Shown here: piece after piece, positions 43,672-55,912 of the stretch
Layout of the letters: each line of letters starts with the position of its first letter
Numbering within the stretch: the first letter of the stretch is position 1
Assembly: GCA_030765045.1 (NCBI GenBank)
Contig: CM060964.1
Span: 136,066,448-136,130,447, forward strand
From: Tenodera sinensis
Lineage: Eukaryota; Arthropoda; Insecta; Mantodea; Mantidae
Length of the DNA stretch: 64,000 nucleotides
Direction of reading: 5' to 3'
Translations under genes and position numbers: made by a program
The notes under the pieces: model-generated
Database searches by the model: none
Told to the model about the DNA's origin: nothing
What the model saw: the letters and a program-made list of their open reading frames with translations, nothing else

Positions 43672-44164
43672 TGTAACTTTTTGGTGTGGGTGTGAAGTAA
43701 AGAAGACAGATGTAGTCGAGATAAAGAAACACTTTTATTTCCGTAAACAGTAACTTTGTACACTCGTTGCAACGACAAGAAAGTCTTTTTCGATTCTCCA
43801 ACAGCACGGCTCCGAACTCGTAACACAAAGAACTAACTCTTCTCCGTCGGCTTCACATACGTCTGTCCGTCTCCGTCGGCACGACTACTCAACCTTCACA
43901 TACGTCTGACTCTTCTCACACTTTACCGCTATTTTATATCTCCCAGGCACTATATTGGAAAGTTCGGGAAAGCTCAGTTATTTTGCGGTGAAATACAAAG
44001 TAGAAGATTCCAGTAGCCTCTATCCTTTTCTCTCTTTCGGCAAGCGCCCCAACAATGCGGCCATGCTCTGTCTCTTTCCTTCGGCTCCTTTGCGGTAGTG
44101 CCGACAATAATGCGATGCGTGACACTACGGTTGTCGGCAATTAGATGCGGCGGGCGCGGTGACA
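43672..44164 (-). repeat. 5' LTR of the young element
   Basis: 493 bp, almost identical to the other LTR. The minus-strand TATAAAA box lies at plus coordinates 43932-43938 and drives transcription towards lower coordinates. Confidence 0.92.
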
Positions 44165-44168
44165 ATAT

Positions 44169-44773
44169 GTAAGTTTGTTGTTGCCCATATTTAATCCTAT
44201 TCCAATTTTAGCCTCCTTGGTTGTTAGTTTTGTTCTTACAATTAAATAGCAGGTTCATTTCAAACTTATTTCCTATTAGATGAGAGAATTAACATTAGTA
44301 TTAATGGAGATATATTAAGTTATAGGTAACATATGAATTAGTTGTATTGTTCCATTACCACATATTTGTTAACTATTCATGCAGAAACAAAAATATTTTG
44401 TTGCCCATTATACTACCGATGGCTACAATATTTCCAGCAATACTATTATTAGGGTTATTAATATATAAATGAGAAAAGAAGTTGAAGTTTAATACCATAA
44501 TTTCAGACAATAATTACACAGGAGCCCCAGCAAAAAATAGACCCAGAGAAAAATAAGACTACCATTAGAGCTAAAAAGCTGAAACATTACCTATATGTTA
44601 AAAAGATTCAAGGGAAATTTGTGGATTAAATCCAGAATTTGTTGAAACTGACCCTCAATAAAGCTGGTTCAAAATGACAAATCACTGCTACGATCACTTA
44701 ACAATTAAACTTATTTTAGGTAGGATCAAAAATAAATTTCATGATTGAATTAGACCAATTTTGTGCACTCAAT
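44169..44773. other. Unassigned AT-rich DNA
   Basis: Nothing recognised between the LTR element and the second hAT copy. Confidence 0.4.
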
Positions 44774-44781
44774 ATATAGAA

Positions 44782-45880
44782 CAGGCCTGGGGACGTCGTG
44801 TATTCGCTTGAGAGAAAACAGGTTTCTACTGTCCCTTACGTGCGTGCAATAAAGGCACATGAACCAGTCAGTGGCGTACACGTGTTGCTTAATTGTAATT
44901 TATTACAAACACAAAATTAAACACTATACAATATTTACATACATGTTGTAGTGTTATATTTTCAGATTTTACAATGCTATTTAGACTTGCAAGACTTTGA
45001 AGTATATTAATATGCAATAAACTAAAACACTTCTTAAATCACGTAAACCTGGAGCGCTACTTACTGAGTCACTGTTGAAACGTGGCACCTTTCGTGCTTC
45101 ATTATTTCGTCATACTCTGGCTGCAAATTTGAACATTGCAATCGCAATATGTGCACTAAATTTTCATTACTTAAACTACTGCGTGAAGCAGTTTTGACAT
45201 TGTTCAGCTTACTGAAAAACTGCTCACAACATGTTGTACCAAACATAGCTACAATGCGAAAGCCACCAACTGTGCGATTTTCCTTTTTAGCTGTTTTTCC
45301 AAATTGCAAGCAATTTCTGCAATTCGCTCGGTGACTGTTCGACGAGATAAACTAAGAGATTTAAAGGAATTCCCTAAATCAGGGCAAATTTCTTCAGCAG
45401 CAGTTATCAAGCATTCCTTTATGAAGTCTCCTTCAAAGAGGGATTTAGAGGATTTGGCAATTTTGTTTGCAATTTTAAAACTGGCGCGAACTATGTTTTA
45501 AGGTCAACTATCTTCTTGCTAGTACTGTCACTTTTGGCTTGTAAATTTTCCTTAAAACGATCCAGCATTTTTTCACGAGCCACACCTATCAGCTTCTCTT
45601 CACCATATTCTTGCGCATGCGCATTTGTGAAATGCCTCCTAAGGTTATAATGTGAAGGATTGATACTGTTGCACCACAAACCAAACAATGTGTTTCCACC
45701 TTCGAAGACGGCGAAATACTTTTCTTCCCATTCGGGATTAAATGTTGGCGTAACACGTCCTGCACTCATTGTGAAAGGTACGTCACTGAACTGGTGTGTG
45801 CTTGCATCGTCCTCAGCCAACACACACGCTCAAGGTCGTGAGCGCAGTCCCGCTCAATGTGTACCACTCCCCCAGGGCTG
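44782..45880 (-). mobile_element. Internally deleted copy of the 33938 hAT family
   Basis: Ends CAGGCCTGGGG and CCCCAGGGCTG, flanked by the perfect 8-bp duplication ATATAGAA (44774-44781, 45881-45888). Sequence matches the full-length copy from both ends but the middle of the transposase, about 1.07 kb, is missing. Confidence 0.92.
45061..45769 (-). pseudogene. hAT transposase remnant, N- and C-terminal parts joined
   Basis: The N-terminal frame starts MSAGRVTPTFNPEWEEKYF at 45769. Its BED finger is damaged by a shift, but NLRRHFTNAHAQEYGEEKL survives. At about 45263-45268 the deletion joins ENRTVGG directly to FRIVAMFGTT, followed by CCEQFFSKLNNVKTASRSSL and the usual VSTVTQ end at 45061. 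The whole catalytic region is gone, so it could only be moved in trans. Confidence 0.88.
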
Positions 45881-45974
45881 ATATAGAATATATGAAAAAA
45901 ATATTGGAAGTAAAGTATATTTTATGAGTTACATTGATGTATCAGCGCTAACATAGTCTATCTTCTTATTCCAG

Positions 45975-46060
45975 GGTTACAAAGAAAGTCATGTGTACAA
46001 AAACTACACCACTTGTGACCTCTTGGACATGAGGCAGATACGCTACCACCATGCTACAGA
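45975..46060 (-). mobile_element. Diverged SINE A head
   Basis: The minus strand reads TAGCATGGTGGTAGCGT then CTGCCTCATGTCCAAGAGG, a clear but diverged match to the SINE A head. Confidence 0.5.
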
Positions 46061-46065
46061 TATAT

Positions 46066-47156
46066 AGGAAGGAAACACTGACTCATCTGACTTCAAAGAC
46101 CCACACTCTGTTCATACAGCCTACTGGCCCTCCAAGAACGTATCGAAGAGACTGAGCATGAAGGAGGAAGTGAAAATGAAAATGTTTCGAGCGCAAAAGG
46201 AAATATAAGAGGCACGAGGGGGAGATCAAGAAAGGAAAGAGTGAACAGTAAAAGGAAAGGAAACTCAGGTCAAGCCTATGCTACTGCAAGTGGGAAGCAT
46301 ATAGGACCTAACTGGGCAGAAGTTATCCTAGTGCCTTATGAAATGTGAGGGAGAATGGATTTACAAGTACAGAAAAATACTGAAATGTCTTGTTATAGAA
46401 AGACAACTTGTCTACCAGGCCTGATATTATTTTCAAAATAAGAAAATGCACAACAAAAATCATCTGTTAATTTAGGCATGGGTAAAATCGGTTCAAAAGA
46501 GCCACTCCAAAGAAACGTGTCCTCACCTCACTCCACCAGCCATCCCTCCCTTCATTGCTGTCCAGATTTACCTTCACTTGCGACACACCTCATTCAGTGG
46601 TGAGTATCGGTTCATCAGGATGTCTGTTTCATGAAGAGTGTCAGAGAGAATTTTTTGTAAGTTACAAAAAACAGGAAAGTTTGCTTTTTAATATATGGTT
46701 AGCAATTTGCAAGTATAAAGTGTTGCAATATCAAATGTTACTATGCCACTATCAGAAGCATAAAGCAAACTTCGGTGATCTCATAAGTGTTTATTTACAA
46801 TTTTCAAAGCTACCTTCTGAATGCTTGTATTTGTCAAATATAAAAGGGACAATATGATTCCACTTTAGTTTATTTAATATAAGCTATTGTATTTTGTGTT
46901 TCAAAGTTTGAACACAATATTGAGTTTAAAACCAAACAATTTATTATGTCGATCAAATAGTTTTAAAATATTTTAAGGCTAAATAGCAATGGAACCTTAC
47001 TATTTTATTTATTGTGAAAGGGAAATAAGTTAGTATATTAATCATAAGGCAGCGTAAGAATATTATGTGCATAAGATGAAGGTTATAAACGCATAAATTA
47101 TATAATTTACCCAATTATTAGTAGGTGCTTGTAATAATTATTGTATGCAAAATATT
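46066..47156. other. Unassigned DNA
   Basis: No gene recognised; the open frame 46555-46857 has no resemblance to known families and no splice context. Confidence 0.4.
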
Positions 47157-47157
47157 T

Positions 47158-47690
47158 TTAACCCTCGCGCAGCAGTGCTGGTGCAAATTTGCTACCAACG
47201 TATTGATTTTCATCATTGTTGTCACAACAGCGACCGTAGCACAATGTCACTTTAGCTATTCTTCAATCAGTCTTTGAAATGTCTTCATTGGTATTTCAGA
47301 CATAGTGGTGTGTAGTTGTGCGACTTAAATTAAAGTTTTATTATTAAGTAGCATACTGGAGTAGATTTGCACCGCACTGCCAGTCATGCAAGTATAATGT
47401 TATGCATTTTATTTACCTGCTTTTCCTTTTAAAAAATATGTTCATCATTTAATTACTTTAAAATTCAACTCTAAAGTGAGGATAACTAATATACAAAATA
47501 TTCTGCAGGTCTTGAAATAGGAAAAGACTAACAGAGGCTGAAATAGAGAAATTATTATGTGAAAGTGATGAAGAAAATCATTCATTGAATCTAGACTCCT
47601 CAGATGAAGAAGATGAAATAATACTTCAAGACGATGCTACTCATAATTCCACACAGTCACTAGATCAGCTATTATTTTCTTAACCGCTTC
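47158..47690 (+). mobile_element. Possible piggyBac element remnant (5' end and transposase N-terminus)
   Basis: TTAA at about 47158-47161 is followed by CCCTCGCGCAGCAGTGCTGG, a plausible piggyBac terminus. Downstream (about 47525-47685) the frame RLTEAEIEKLLCESDEENHS then LDSSDEEDEIILQDD resembles the acidic N-terminus of piggyBac transposases. A stop follows at about 47681. The catalytic domain and right end are not found. A further ORF at 47749-48003 is of unknown nature and may or may not belong to it. Confidence 0.4.
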
Positions 47691-48255
47691 ATGTTAAAGC
47701 AATTCTGAAGAAGCATAAACCTCAAGAAAATGTGCAACAAGAAAGCTAGTGAGTCTAGTGAAAGCGACAAGTGAGTCTATAATGGATGACATTAGGGATT
47801 TACTGTTCTTTGTTAATATTCAGCATATTCAAACTAAATTAAATGAACTTAAGCACACTTACATGACAAAAATTACAACATTAGAAGTATATGTGAACAT
47901 TGACCAAACCGGTGAATTTAATTATTATGACACAACTAGAAAGATTATCCATTTAATGTCGCTCAGAAAAGATAAATGCTGGCATGGAAATTTTTATAGC
48001 TAACAAGTATGACTGATTCTATTGAGATTGATATCTCATCCTATTGTGTTGAGAAACACCGGGGGGTCCTAGCAGTAGAATCAAAATATCAAAATATAAT
48101 TGTAATTAATGTGCATCAGTTACCTAGTGGAGACATACAAATTTTTATGGGTAAATTTGAGTGTATTATTGCATTTTAAGAAATGCATATAAAGTTAATA
48201 ATTAGCAGAGACCAATAATTTGAATTTGTCTAATATGCTTAGTCACATCACACCA

Positions 48256-48475
48256 CGGTCTGGGTGGCTCAGTTGGTTAGACGCTGGCCTACTGATCCCA
48301 AGGTCGTGGGTTCAAATCTGGCCCAGACCGATGGTTTTTAAGTGTGCTTAAAAACGACAGCTCCATGTCAGTAGATTTACTGGCATGAAAAAGAACTCCT
48401 GCGGGACAAAATTCCGGCACACCGGCGACACTGATGTGATCCAAGCAATTGACAACATCGTTAAACAACAAAATA
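48256..48475 (+). mobile_element. SINE B, second copy
   Basis: The head GGTCTGGGTGGCTCAGTTGG has A- and B-box sequences and an acceptor-like GTCTGGG..CCCAGAC pairing. The body (AAAACGACAGCTCCATGTCA) matches the complement of the copy at 12098-12317. Tail near GTTAAACAACAAAAT. Confidence 0.85.
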
Positions 48476-48814
48476 ATTCATATTTTTTAACCAACAAGAT
48501 TTAACTCCTGTCTTGATAACTATTAGAAACTTCAGCAACGAGTTAAGCCATTTGATCCTTTACTATCACACCATTCTGTTGTACTGCTGCCATTGTTGCA
48601 AACTACAAATCCTGAGGTAAATAATGCCAATTAATTTAAGCCATAAAGGATTAAGTACAAAACACGATACTGAAAACGTTAATTACTATTAGTTCCATGA
48701 ATTGAGATGTACTTTTAAACAAATTGCTAACTGTTTTATTTGCTAACAATTTGTCAAGAAGCTAAATGGGAATAAAAAGGTCCTTTCATGGTATTAAGTC
48801 TAATATGCACAAGT

Positions 48815-48985
48815 TGGGAGGTAATCGAGTAAAAATATTCTGATTACTGTGAGATTACCTTTTTTGTAATTTTTACTCGTAATCGTTACATTTTGAAAAA
48901 TGTAATTTTTACTCCTAATTTATTCTTTGAAATGACATTGTAATCGTTACATTTTAGTAATCGTTACATTTCTAGTAATCCCTCA
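48815..48985 (+). repeat. Subterminal palindromic repeats of a hAT element
   Basis: Repeated GTAATCGTTACA-type words and related TGTAATTTTTACTC words. Such subterminal repeats often lie at hAT ends, and these precede the BED-type transposase gene at 49178. Confidence 0.5.
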
Positions 48986-49177
48986 TCAAACTGCGTAAAC
49001 TGAGAGTTTGGCAAGTTGGCTACACTGAAGCGTTGCATGCCGGTACATGAATGACAGCTTATAAAGTTGCTATTGAGCGTGTAAGCGTTCTTTTCTGTAT
49101 TTGGTGTCGTTCTGGTCAGTTGTATTCTACTTTGTAGAACATCTCGCGTGTGATAGTATAAGTTTGAACCGCTAACG

Positions 49178-50713
49178 ATGGATTCTCAAGAATCAACTTC
49201 AAGCATGGAAGACAATAGGGTGTTTCCATTTCCGTATTAAATCCTAAATATTTTGAATTAGTTGCCCCTCAAAATAAGGACATGAGTGTGAAGTGCAAAC
49301 TTTGTTTTGGAAACAAGATACTGAAATCTGCGTGGAGCACCACTTCAAATTTGAGGAAGCATGTAATGGTAAGTACATTAACAGATTAATTACTGTTAAA
49401 TTTATTGTGCATCTTTCGGTGGATATAATTCACAATTTGGGTTCCCAACAATTTAGTTTCAGAACGAACTCCAGCATGTGGCGCGGTGTATTTAAGCAAC
49501 ACGTGCTTTTATTATTTCCCGAAGTCTAATACCTATTTGCATTGGTAAATTATAGGTACGTATTTAGGGATCACTGTACCTATTTTAATTTAAATGGAAC
49601 AGGAATGTTCGTTTCCAAAGCATATTTGTCCAATGTATCCATTACTACGTTTCCATGGGGAACTGAAATCGATTTGAGTTCCATGCAGTATTCAATTGGA
49701 AATGTGTACTCAAGTGGATTTCAATTGCACGTGGATATGTGGGCATGATGCACAGACAAATTGTGCATTTGGCTAAAAATAAACAATAATTACAAATAAC
49801 AAATGTGACAAAAATGTTGAGATAAGCATTTAAAATCTTTAAATATGCAGGTATAACATGAATCCGATATTAGGTTAGTATGTATAGAAGAAAGTTCTTT
49901 GTGTATTCTTCTGCATGGTCAGCTGGAGAGGTACAGTAGGTGTTCTGGAGAGGTACAGTAAAATTATTTTAAAACTATAATTTAATCAACATATAGGTGT
50001 AACTTTTGGAAATGTTTTATAGTTTCAGAGGATTCATCCAGCAAAGGTTTCTGAAATGGAGTACTTGCTGGAGCAGTCCAAGGAAAGAAAGGCAAGTGAA
50101 TGTGAAAATGGAGAAGAAAGAAAAAAGCAACCGGCACTATCATTCACCACAAATACAGAGGTTGCCACTCAAAATACGGTTGACAAACTTATTGTGGAGT
50201 TCTTCTGCAGTGCCATACAACCCTTTTCAATAGTGGAAGAAGATTCTTTTATAAAGTTAATAAACGGGCTAGCTCCGAGTCGGACAGTAATGTGTCGGAA
50301 GACACTGTCAGTCAGAATCAAAGAACAATACGATACATTGAGAAAAAGGCTGACTACAGAGCTCCTAAAAGCAAGTGCTATTTGCACTACTGCGGATGGT
50401 TGGACTCATTTTAGCAGGGCCTTTTTGGGAGTCACTGCACATTGGGTTGACTCTGAAGCACATGCTCAGTGTGGAAAGACTTTTGGGGCACCACACGTAT
50501 GTCTATCACACATGTCTAAGGTCTATCACACCTTTTCCAGACTCAAAAAAAAATATGTTGGTTTTGTGGTTACCTACGGAAATTTTACAATTTCTTTCAT
50601 TCTTTTATAGGATAGTCAAAAGGCAGAGGGAGAAGCTATTTTTAAGAAAATTGCACGTTCATCTTTTGGCTGTTGTCAAGCTTTGTGGAATAAGCAAAGG
50701 AGCACAGGTGTGA
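49178..50713 (+). pseudogene. Intron-containing BED-type hAT transposase, incomplete
   Basis: Exon 1 begins MDSQESTSSMEDNRVFPFPY at 49178; a shift near 49238 leads to YFELVAPQNKDMSVKCKLCF and the BED finger. The exon ends at 49368 with a GTAAGT donor. The acceptor TTTCAG ends at 50028. Splicing joins KHVM to RIHPAKVSEMEYLLEQ in frame and completes the BED finger's second His (KHVMRIH). Exon 2 continues VDKLIVEFFCSAIQPFSIVE and KASAICTTADGWTHFSRAF (the TADxW catalytic-Asp region), then breaks into several frames after about 50490. The second Asp region (VVTYGNFT) is damaged and the C-terminal half is absent. The intron is 660 bp. Confidence 0.75.
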
Positions 50714-51499
50714 CAAACTCCATTCATTGAGTATTCCAGAAGTACCTTACGACACCTAATGCCATCGACAAGGTCATTTGGCCCCATAGTCAAAGAAATT
50801 CTAAAAATGCACTTATAGGGTTAAAATGCGGAAGATTAAAAGAGAGGGTTAAAATACTAAACAACTAAAACAGAATAATGTCAAGGGTAAGAAAGTTAAA
50901 AGATTATTAAGAGAGTCAGAAGACTCTAAAGAAGGCCCTAGAACTAAAGGAGAACTCATTTCTAAAACTCTAAAAGCTAGCCAACAAGTCAGAGGTTGAA
51001 TCAGAATTGCCCACATTGCCCACACACGGCTTGTGTGTTTAGAAACACCAGCAGTAAGCTTGGCATAAATGAATAATAAGTCAGACTTGTTTAGCAAAAC
51101 CCAATATGGACAACGAAACGGCTTAGAGACAGACAATTATGGGAAAGAATATAGAATGCTACTAAAAACGGCCAAATTAGAATATATCAAGACTTCTATG
51201 CACTGAGCAAATACAAAAAATAATTAAAGCTGTTTGGAACATCGTGAAATATGAAAACAGTAAATGATAATTTACACTGACACACTACCATGAAAACATC
51301 TGAGGACTTTAAGTACTATTGTTCTGAATCAGTAGCACATAACTGTATTCAAGCTAAATCACTTACAGAAAAAATTTAATACATTTGGTGAACATTTTTG
51401 GACTAAATAAGGCAAACTTAAAATTTTCTCTTCAATGATGTATCAAAGGATAATATTAAGTTTGATTAAAACAACAATCTAACACCTCTGATATATCCC
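50714..51499. other. Unassigned DNA between two hAT fragments
   Basis: No coding sequence recognised; may include decayed middle parts of one of the neighbouring hAT elements. Confidence 0.35.
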
Positions 51500-51885
51500 A
51501 TGCTAAACAGGGACAAACTAAAATCAGAGCTTTTAATCATTTATGAAAGGCCAGAATTTCATCATGGGAGTGGGGCATTACCACTACTTAAGATGCTCTA
51601 TTCAAACAATCTGGTTGAAGCTTTTGATGAAACAGCAAATCTCCTGAGGATTATCGTCACGATCCCTATGACTACAGCAGAATCAGAGCGTTGCTTTTCT
51701 TCACTAAAGCGGATGAAGTACTTCCTAAGGGACACAATGAAGTAGGACCGACAGTCGGCACTCGCCATGCTCTCTGTAGGACATAATCTAGTTTCGAGCA
51801 TCAAAGATTTCAACATCAAGGTCATCAATGTTTGCCGGGATGAAAAATCGTCGGGCCGATTTACTACTATAATCAGAAACATTTA
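51500..51885 (+). pseudogene. hAT C-terminal dimerisation fragment (ZMYM1-like group)
   Basis: The frame reads LLRIIVTIPMTTAESERCFS then SLKRMKYFLRDTMK, a stop at 51743-51745, and then RQSALAMLSVGHNLVSSIKD in the same frame. The ESERCFSSLKR motif is the hAT C-terminal dimerisation signature. The type differs from the BED transposase just upstream, so it is probably a separate insertion. Confidence 0.75.
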
Positions 51886-51917
51886 CATTACAATTGTGTG
51901 AGCATACAGCACACTAT

Positions 51918-52199
51918 CCGCCAGCGTGATGGTTAGCGTTTCTGCCTCCCGTTCCAGAGGTCGCGAGTTCGAATCTCGCTTAGAGTACGTTATCCGGGTA
52001 AGCTTTTTTTTTTTTTTTTTTTTTTCTTTCTTTTTCTTTCTTCGGAGTTTTCCATTATCCAGGGAACACGAATGTCGGGTAACTTAAAGTTCTATGGACC
52101 TCGGGCTCATTTGAGCATCATTTCACCCGTTTCATTCATTCACCGTCCGATATGACATTACTTTGAGGACGTTAATTAATAATTAAAAAAATAAAAAAA
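51918..52199 (+). mobile_element. SINE A copy with an internal T-run
   Basis: The head CCAGCGTGATGGTTAGCG, body GAACACGAATGTCGGGTAAC and tail GAGGACGTTAATTAA are complete. A T-rich run of about 40 bp (52005-52040) has expanded within the GGTTTTTCCGAGG segment. Confidence 0.85.
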
Positions 52200-52603
52200 C
52201 ATGCACGCTATCCGTTAAATCCACGAGCTGACTCTGAGTGTACCGAAGCGCTTAAGGGGATCAGACAAAAAGCTGAGAAAAGAATTATGAGGATTCAGAG
52301 GAAGAAAAACAGATGAAATCCTAAGAAGTACTTGTAAAACAGTTCAGCCTATCAAATGCGTAAAGGAAGATATACTGGAGGATGAACTTGTATCGAGGAC
52401 CTTTTAAAATATTAAACCAATTTGGGAATCATACTTCTGAACTTGAGGGAGAGGATAAAAGATCGTAGGAAGGCATCACAAATTAATGTTAAAGCCATAC
52501 AAAGGTCCAGATGTATGTACAGATATCGATAACACTTCCCAAAAGCACCAAAAAGGCTTAAAATTGTATTTACAATTGTAATTTTGTATATGTATTATAT
52601 TTA
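52200..52603. other. Unassigned AT-rich DNA
   Basis: Nothing recognised. Confidence 0.4.
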
Positions 52604-53288
52604 TATACAGAATGGAAGGGAAGTCATTACATTCCTTCTAATATGTGCTTCATAGAAGCATTTCAAACAAAAAAGTCGAATGGCATTTTGTTCTTTGATC
52701 AGCCGATTTCGAAAAAATAAATAATGTTTTATCAAAGTTGGATGCGTAATTCCACAAGAATGTGCAAATATAACAGTTTGTTACTTGTAAGATGCGTAGA
52801 GTAATTTATTTCTGACATAACTTCGGTAGTAATTATAGGACATCACATAGGGTTTCGAAATAATTAATCACTTAAAAGACGTGAAGGAATACTCTGAGCT
52901 GCTATTTCAGATATGACGTAACTCCACAACGTTGTATTGAGGGAATTGGCCTGGTTTGTGGATGTAAACAGCTTTCGCTTTTGGTAATGTTTTGGGAGCT
53001 AACGCTCGTAGTTGGCTTACACTGTCATAGTAAACACGGAAGGACAAGGCAGGGTATGGATTTGTTTTCAAAACGCACCATTATGCTGTTTGTTTATGTA
53101 CGGAGCTAGGGAAAGTCCCACCCACACAATCTGCAGCGTTGCCAGCTTGTTTTCGACAAAACTAAAATATCTCCGTAGGAAATGGTCAGAGACAAAAACG
53201 TATGAACGTAAGATACAAAATGTGTTCCAAATACCGAGATCTACCACTGGTTTAAATTAATGTAATGACCATCCCTTCCACGATATAT
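52604..53288. mobile_element. TIR element G, copy 2 (inverted relative to copy 1)
   Basis: Left end TACAGAATGGAAGGGAAGTC and right end ATGTAATGACCATCCCTTCC are inverted copies. The interior matches the complement of 40109-40792 along its length. Its right end runs straight into the AAT-type microsatellite. Confidence 0.65.
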
Positions 53289-53885
<597 letters not shown>

Positions 53886-53889
<4 letters not shown>

Positions 53890-54940
53890 TCCTGGTGATA
53901 GACGGTTCATAGGCAATCAATTTGAGATTGGAAACCTAAGGTCTAGGATTTCAAATCACAGAACTGTGCCTTAAAATTGTTTGAGGGTATGCACGCCACG
54001 CCACTGGTCATCACTGGAGCTATAACGTATAATGAAACAAGCGGACGAATTTCGTAGCCTGTCTATTTAGCGCAATGATTATGGTGCCCGGACGCGGAAG
54101 GCACACACGTATTAAAAGCACTGGTTCAAATACTCATAGCTCCATACTTTTATGCTCTTTTTTCTTTCGTTCTTCATAAGCGCATGGTTAATCTAATTGG
54201 ATTTACACGAAACATTTGTGTTGCTGTAATTTTTCGTTTAACTAATCTTTAAACTTTTTGTTTCAAGTTTATTTAACTATTATTCACACTTACCATTTCT
54301 GTTAATGACATGGACAAATAGCCTGCAGTCAGCTTCAGACAAATGGCAATACATAACCCTCCAGCCTAAGTTATCAGATGTAAGAAGAAGTAAAAATAAA
54401 CAATATTCTGTACATTGCATATCATGGTCGTATTTTGCTATTTTAAACCAAATTACAACATTTCTCTCAAAATAAAGGGAAAAAATATTTATAAGCCCTT
54501 CAGGTTTGAATTCGATTTCTCGGCTTCATGAGGTCCAGTCAGTCGGCTAAACTGCGCGACCAAAACATACGTTTTAGAAGTTTCTGTTGCCGTTTCCCAC
54601 AACCGATTTTCCATTGTAGTGGCGTGCAGACACATGTTAAGTGTCCAATTTAAGCGCTTTTCGTAGCGCTGCAATTTAAAAGTGCTTCTTCAGAGAGACA
54701 GCAGACAGTCTTCACTAAGTTCCTAATAAGCACTATTTTGATTCCAGTGGATAATATTGATATATTTCTTTCTGCTTATGATTCATTGGTCACAATCTCG
54801 AATTACTTTGAATACGTATAACTTATTAACTTGACGTCGTAGACGTAGACCATTGGTTTCCTATCTCAAATTGATTGTCTATGAACCGTTTATTACCAGA
54901 AAAATTCGTGCGGTGTTATTCATTTACACCTATATATAAC
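53886..54940. mobile_element. TIR element F, copy 2 (left end lost)
   Basis: Starts CCTGGTGATAGACGGTTCAT, about 35 bp inside the left inverted repeat of copy 1, and ends TCATTTACACCTATATATA. Matches copy 1 throughout, including the plus-strand (about 54066-54140) and minus-strand (about 54505-54570) tRNA-like modules, but lacks the long pyrimidine tract and some internal DNA. Confidence 0.7.
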
Positions 54941-55904
54941 GCGAGGCATTCATTAGAATGTATGTAGTGTGTTATGTTATATTGATATTGTTCCTTAATT
55001 TTCCTAATTACATGCTTTTTGATGAGAGGTATTTGAGGCAGTAGTTACGTGTAAGTCCTCTGCAATGATATGAAGTGTGAACATAGAGACAGCAGAAAGG
55101 CCCTCTGACATTGTCAGGTTAAGATATAGATAGCATAGGATGACTTTTGTCTTGTGCTATAAAGGAGAAAGTGAGATGAATTAAAATGTAACGTATCTAT
55201 GTAAAGTATTGATCATAAAACAACCTGAAAAAGAACAGTGAATTTGTTGTGATTCTTCAAGAGTGCACTATAATGCAAGTAATAATTATTGTGATTGAAA
55301 TATCGCCTTAGTTTTACCAGAAAAATTGACTTTAAAATAATTGTTGTCTCTGCCTAGCAATTACTCCATCGAGATGAAACACGCAATTGTTTAGCTAATT
55401 TTCCTTGTGAGTGATTGGTTGAAAAATGATTTACGAGTGTCAATAAAACGTTCAACATTCTTAAAAGTGAGATAGATTATTTGATCTATCTGATGTATCT
55501 GTACCACCCCTGAGATTAGTGATTATTAAAAGAATCTTCAGGCTCGCCGGCGGAGACTATGCCGTGGATAGCAGAGGCACGCTAAGGCTTCCACCCTTCC
55601 ATCCATCCTATCATTAATGGTAACAAGTGGAACATATAATAAAACGTATATAAATAAAATAAACATCTTCCAACTTACTTGAGGTTGTGTTTTAATACTA
55701 CCTATGTTCTACAAGAAATACTCAGCTAGGAACACTTCGTAAATTAACCTTAACATGAAGTTGACATTTTTGGCCCTTCAAATTATGGGGTACAAATATG
55801 GAATAGTCCATTTGCTTCACGTCTTTCGAGTTTAGCAAATGAAAATTAAACGATGCGCCAACAAAGAATACACTTTGGAAAAAAAAACCTCATTTTCGGT
55901 TATT
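54941..55904. other. Unassigned AT-rich DNA
   Basis: Nothing recognised; one short GC-richer stretch at about 55540-55600. Confidence 0.4.
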
Positions 55905-55912
55905 AAGTGATT

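Larger units (their letters stand above)
41539..44164 (-). mobile_element. Young non-autonomous (gag-only) LTR retrotransposon
   Basis: Two 493-bp LTRs (41539-42031 and 43672-44164) differ at about three positions by eye, so the insertion is recent. Target duplication ATAT (41535-41538, 44165-44168). The internal 1640 bp holds one gag-like ORF and no protease, RT or integrase. The primer-binding site and polypurine tract are both in place. Relatedness to the old Gypsy element at 14454-21835 suggests that type of element supplies the enzymes. Confidence 0.92.

Noticed and set aside
48256..48330. True tRNA gene
   Set aside because: The acceptor stem pairs well but the D and anticodon arms are poor, and SINE body sequence follows immediately.
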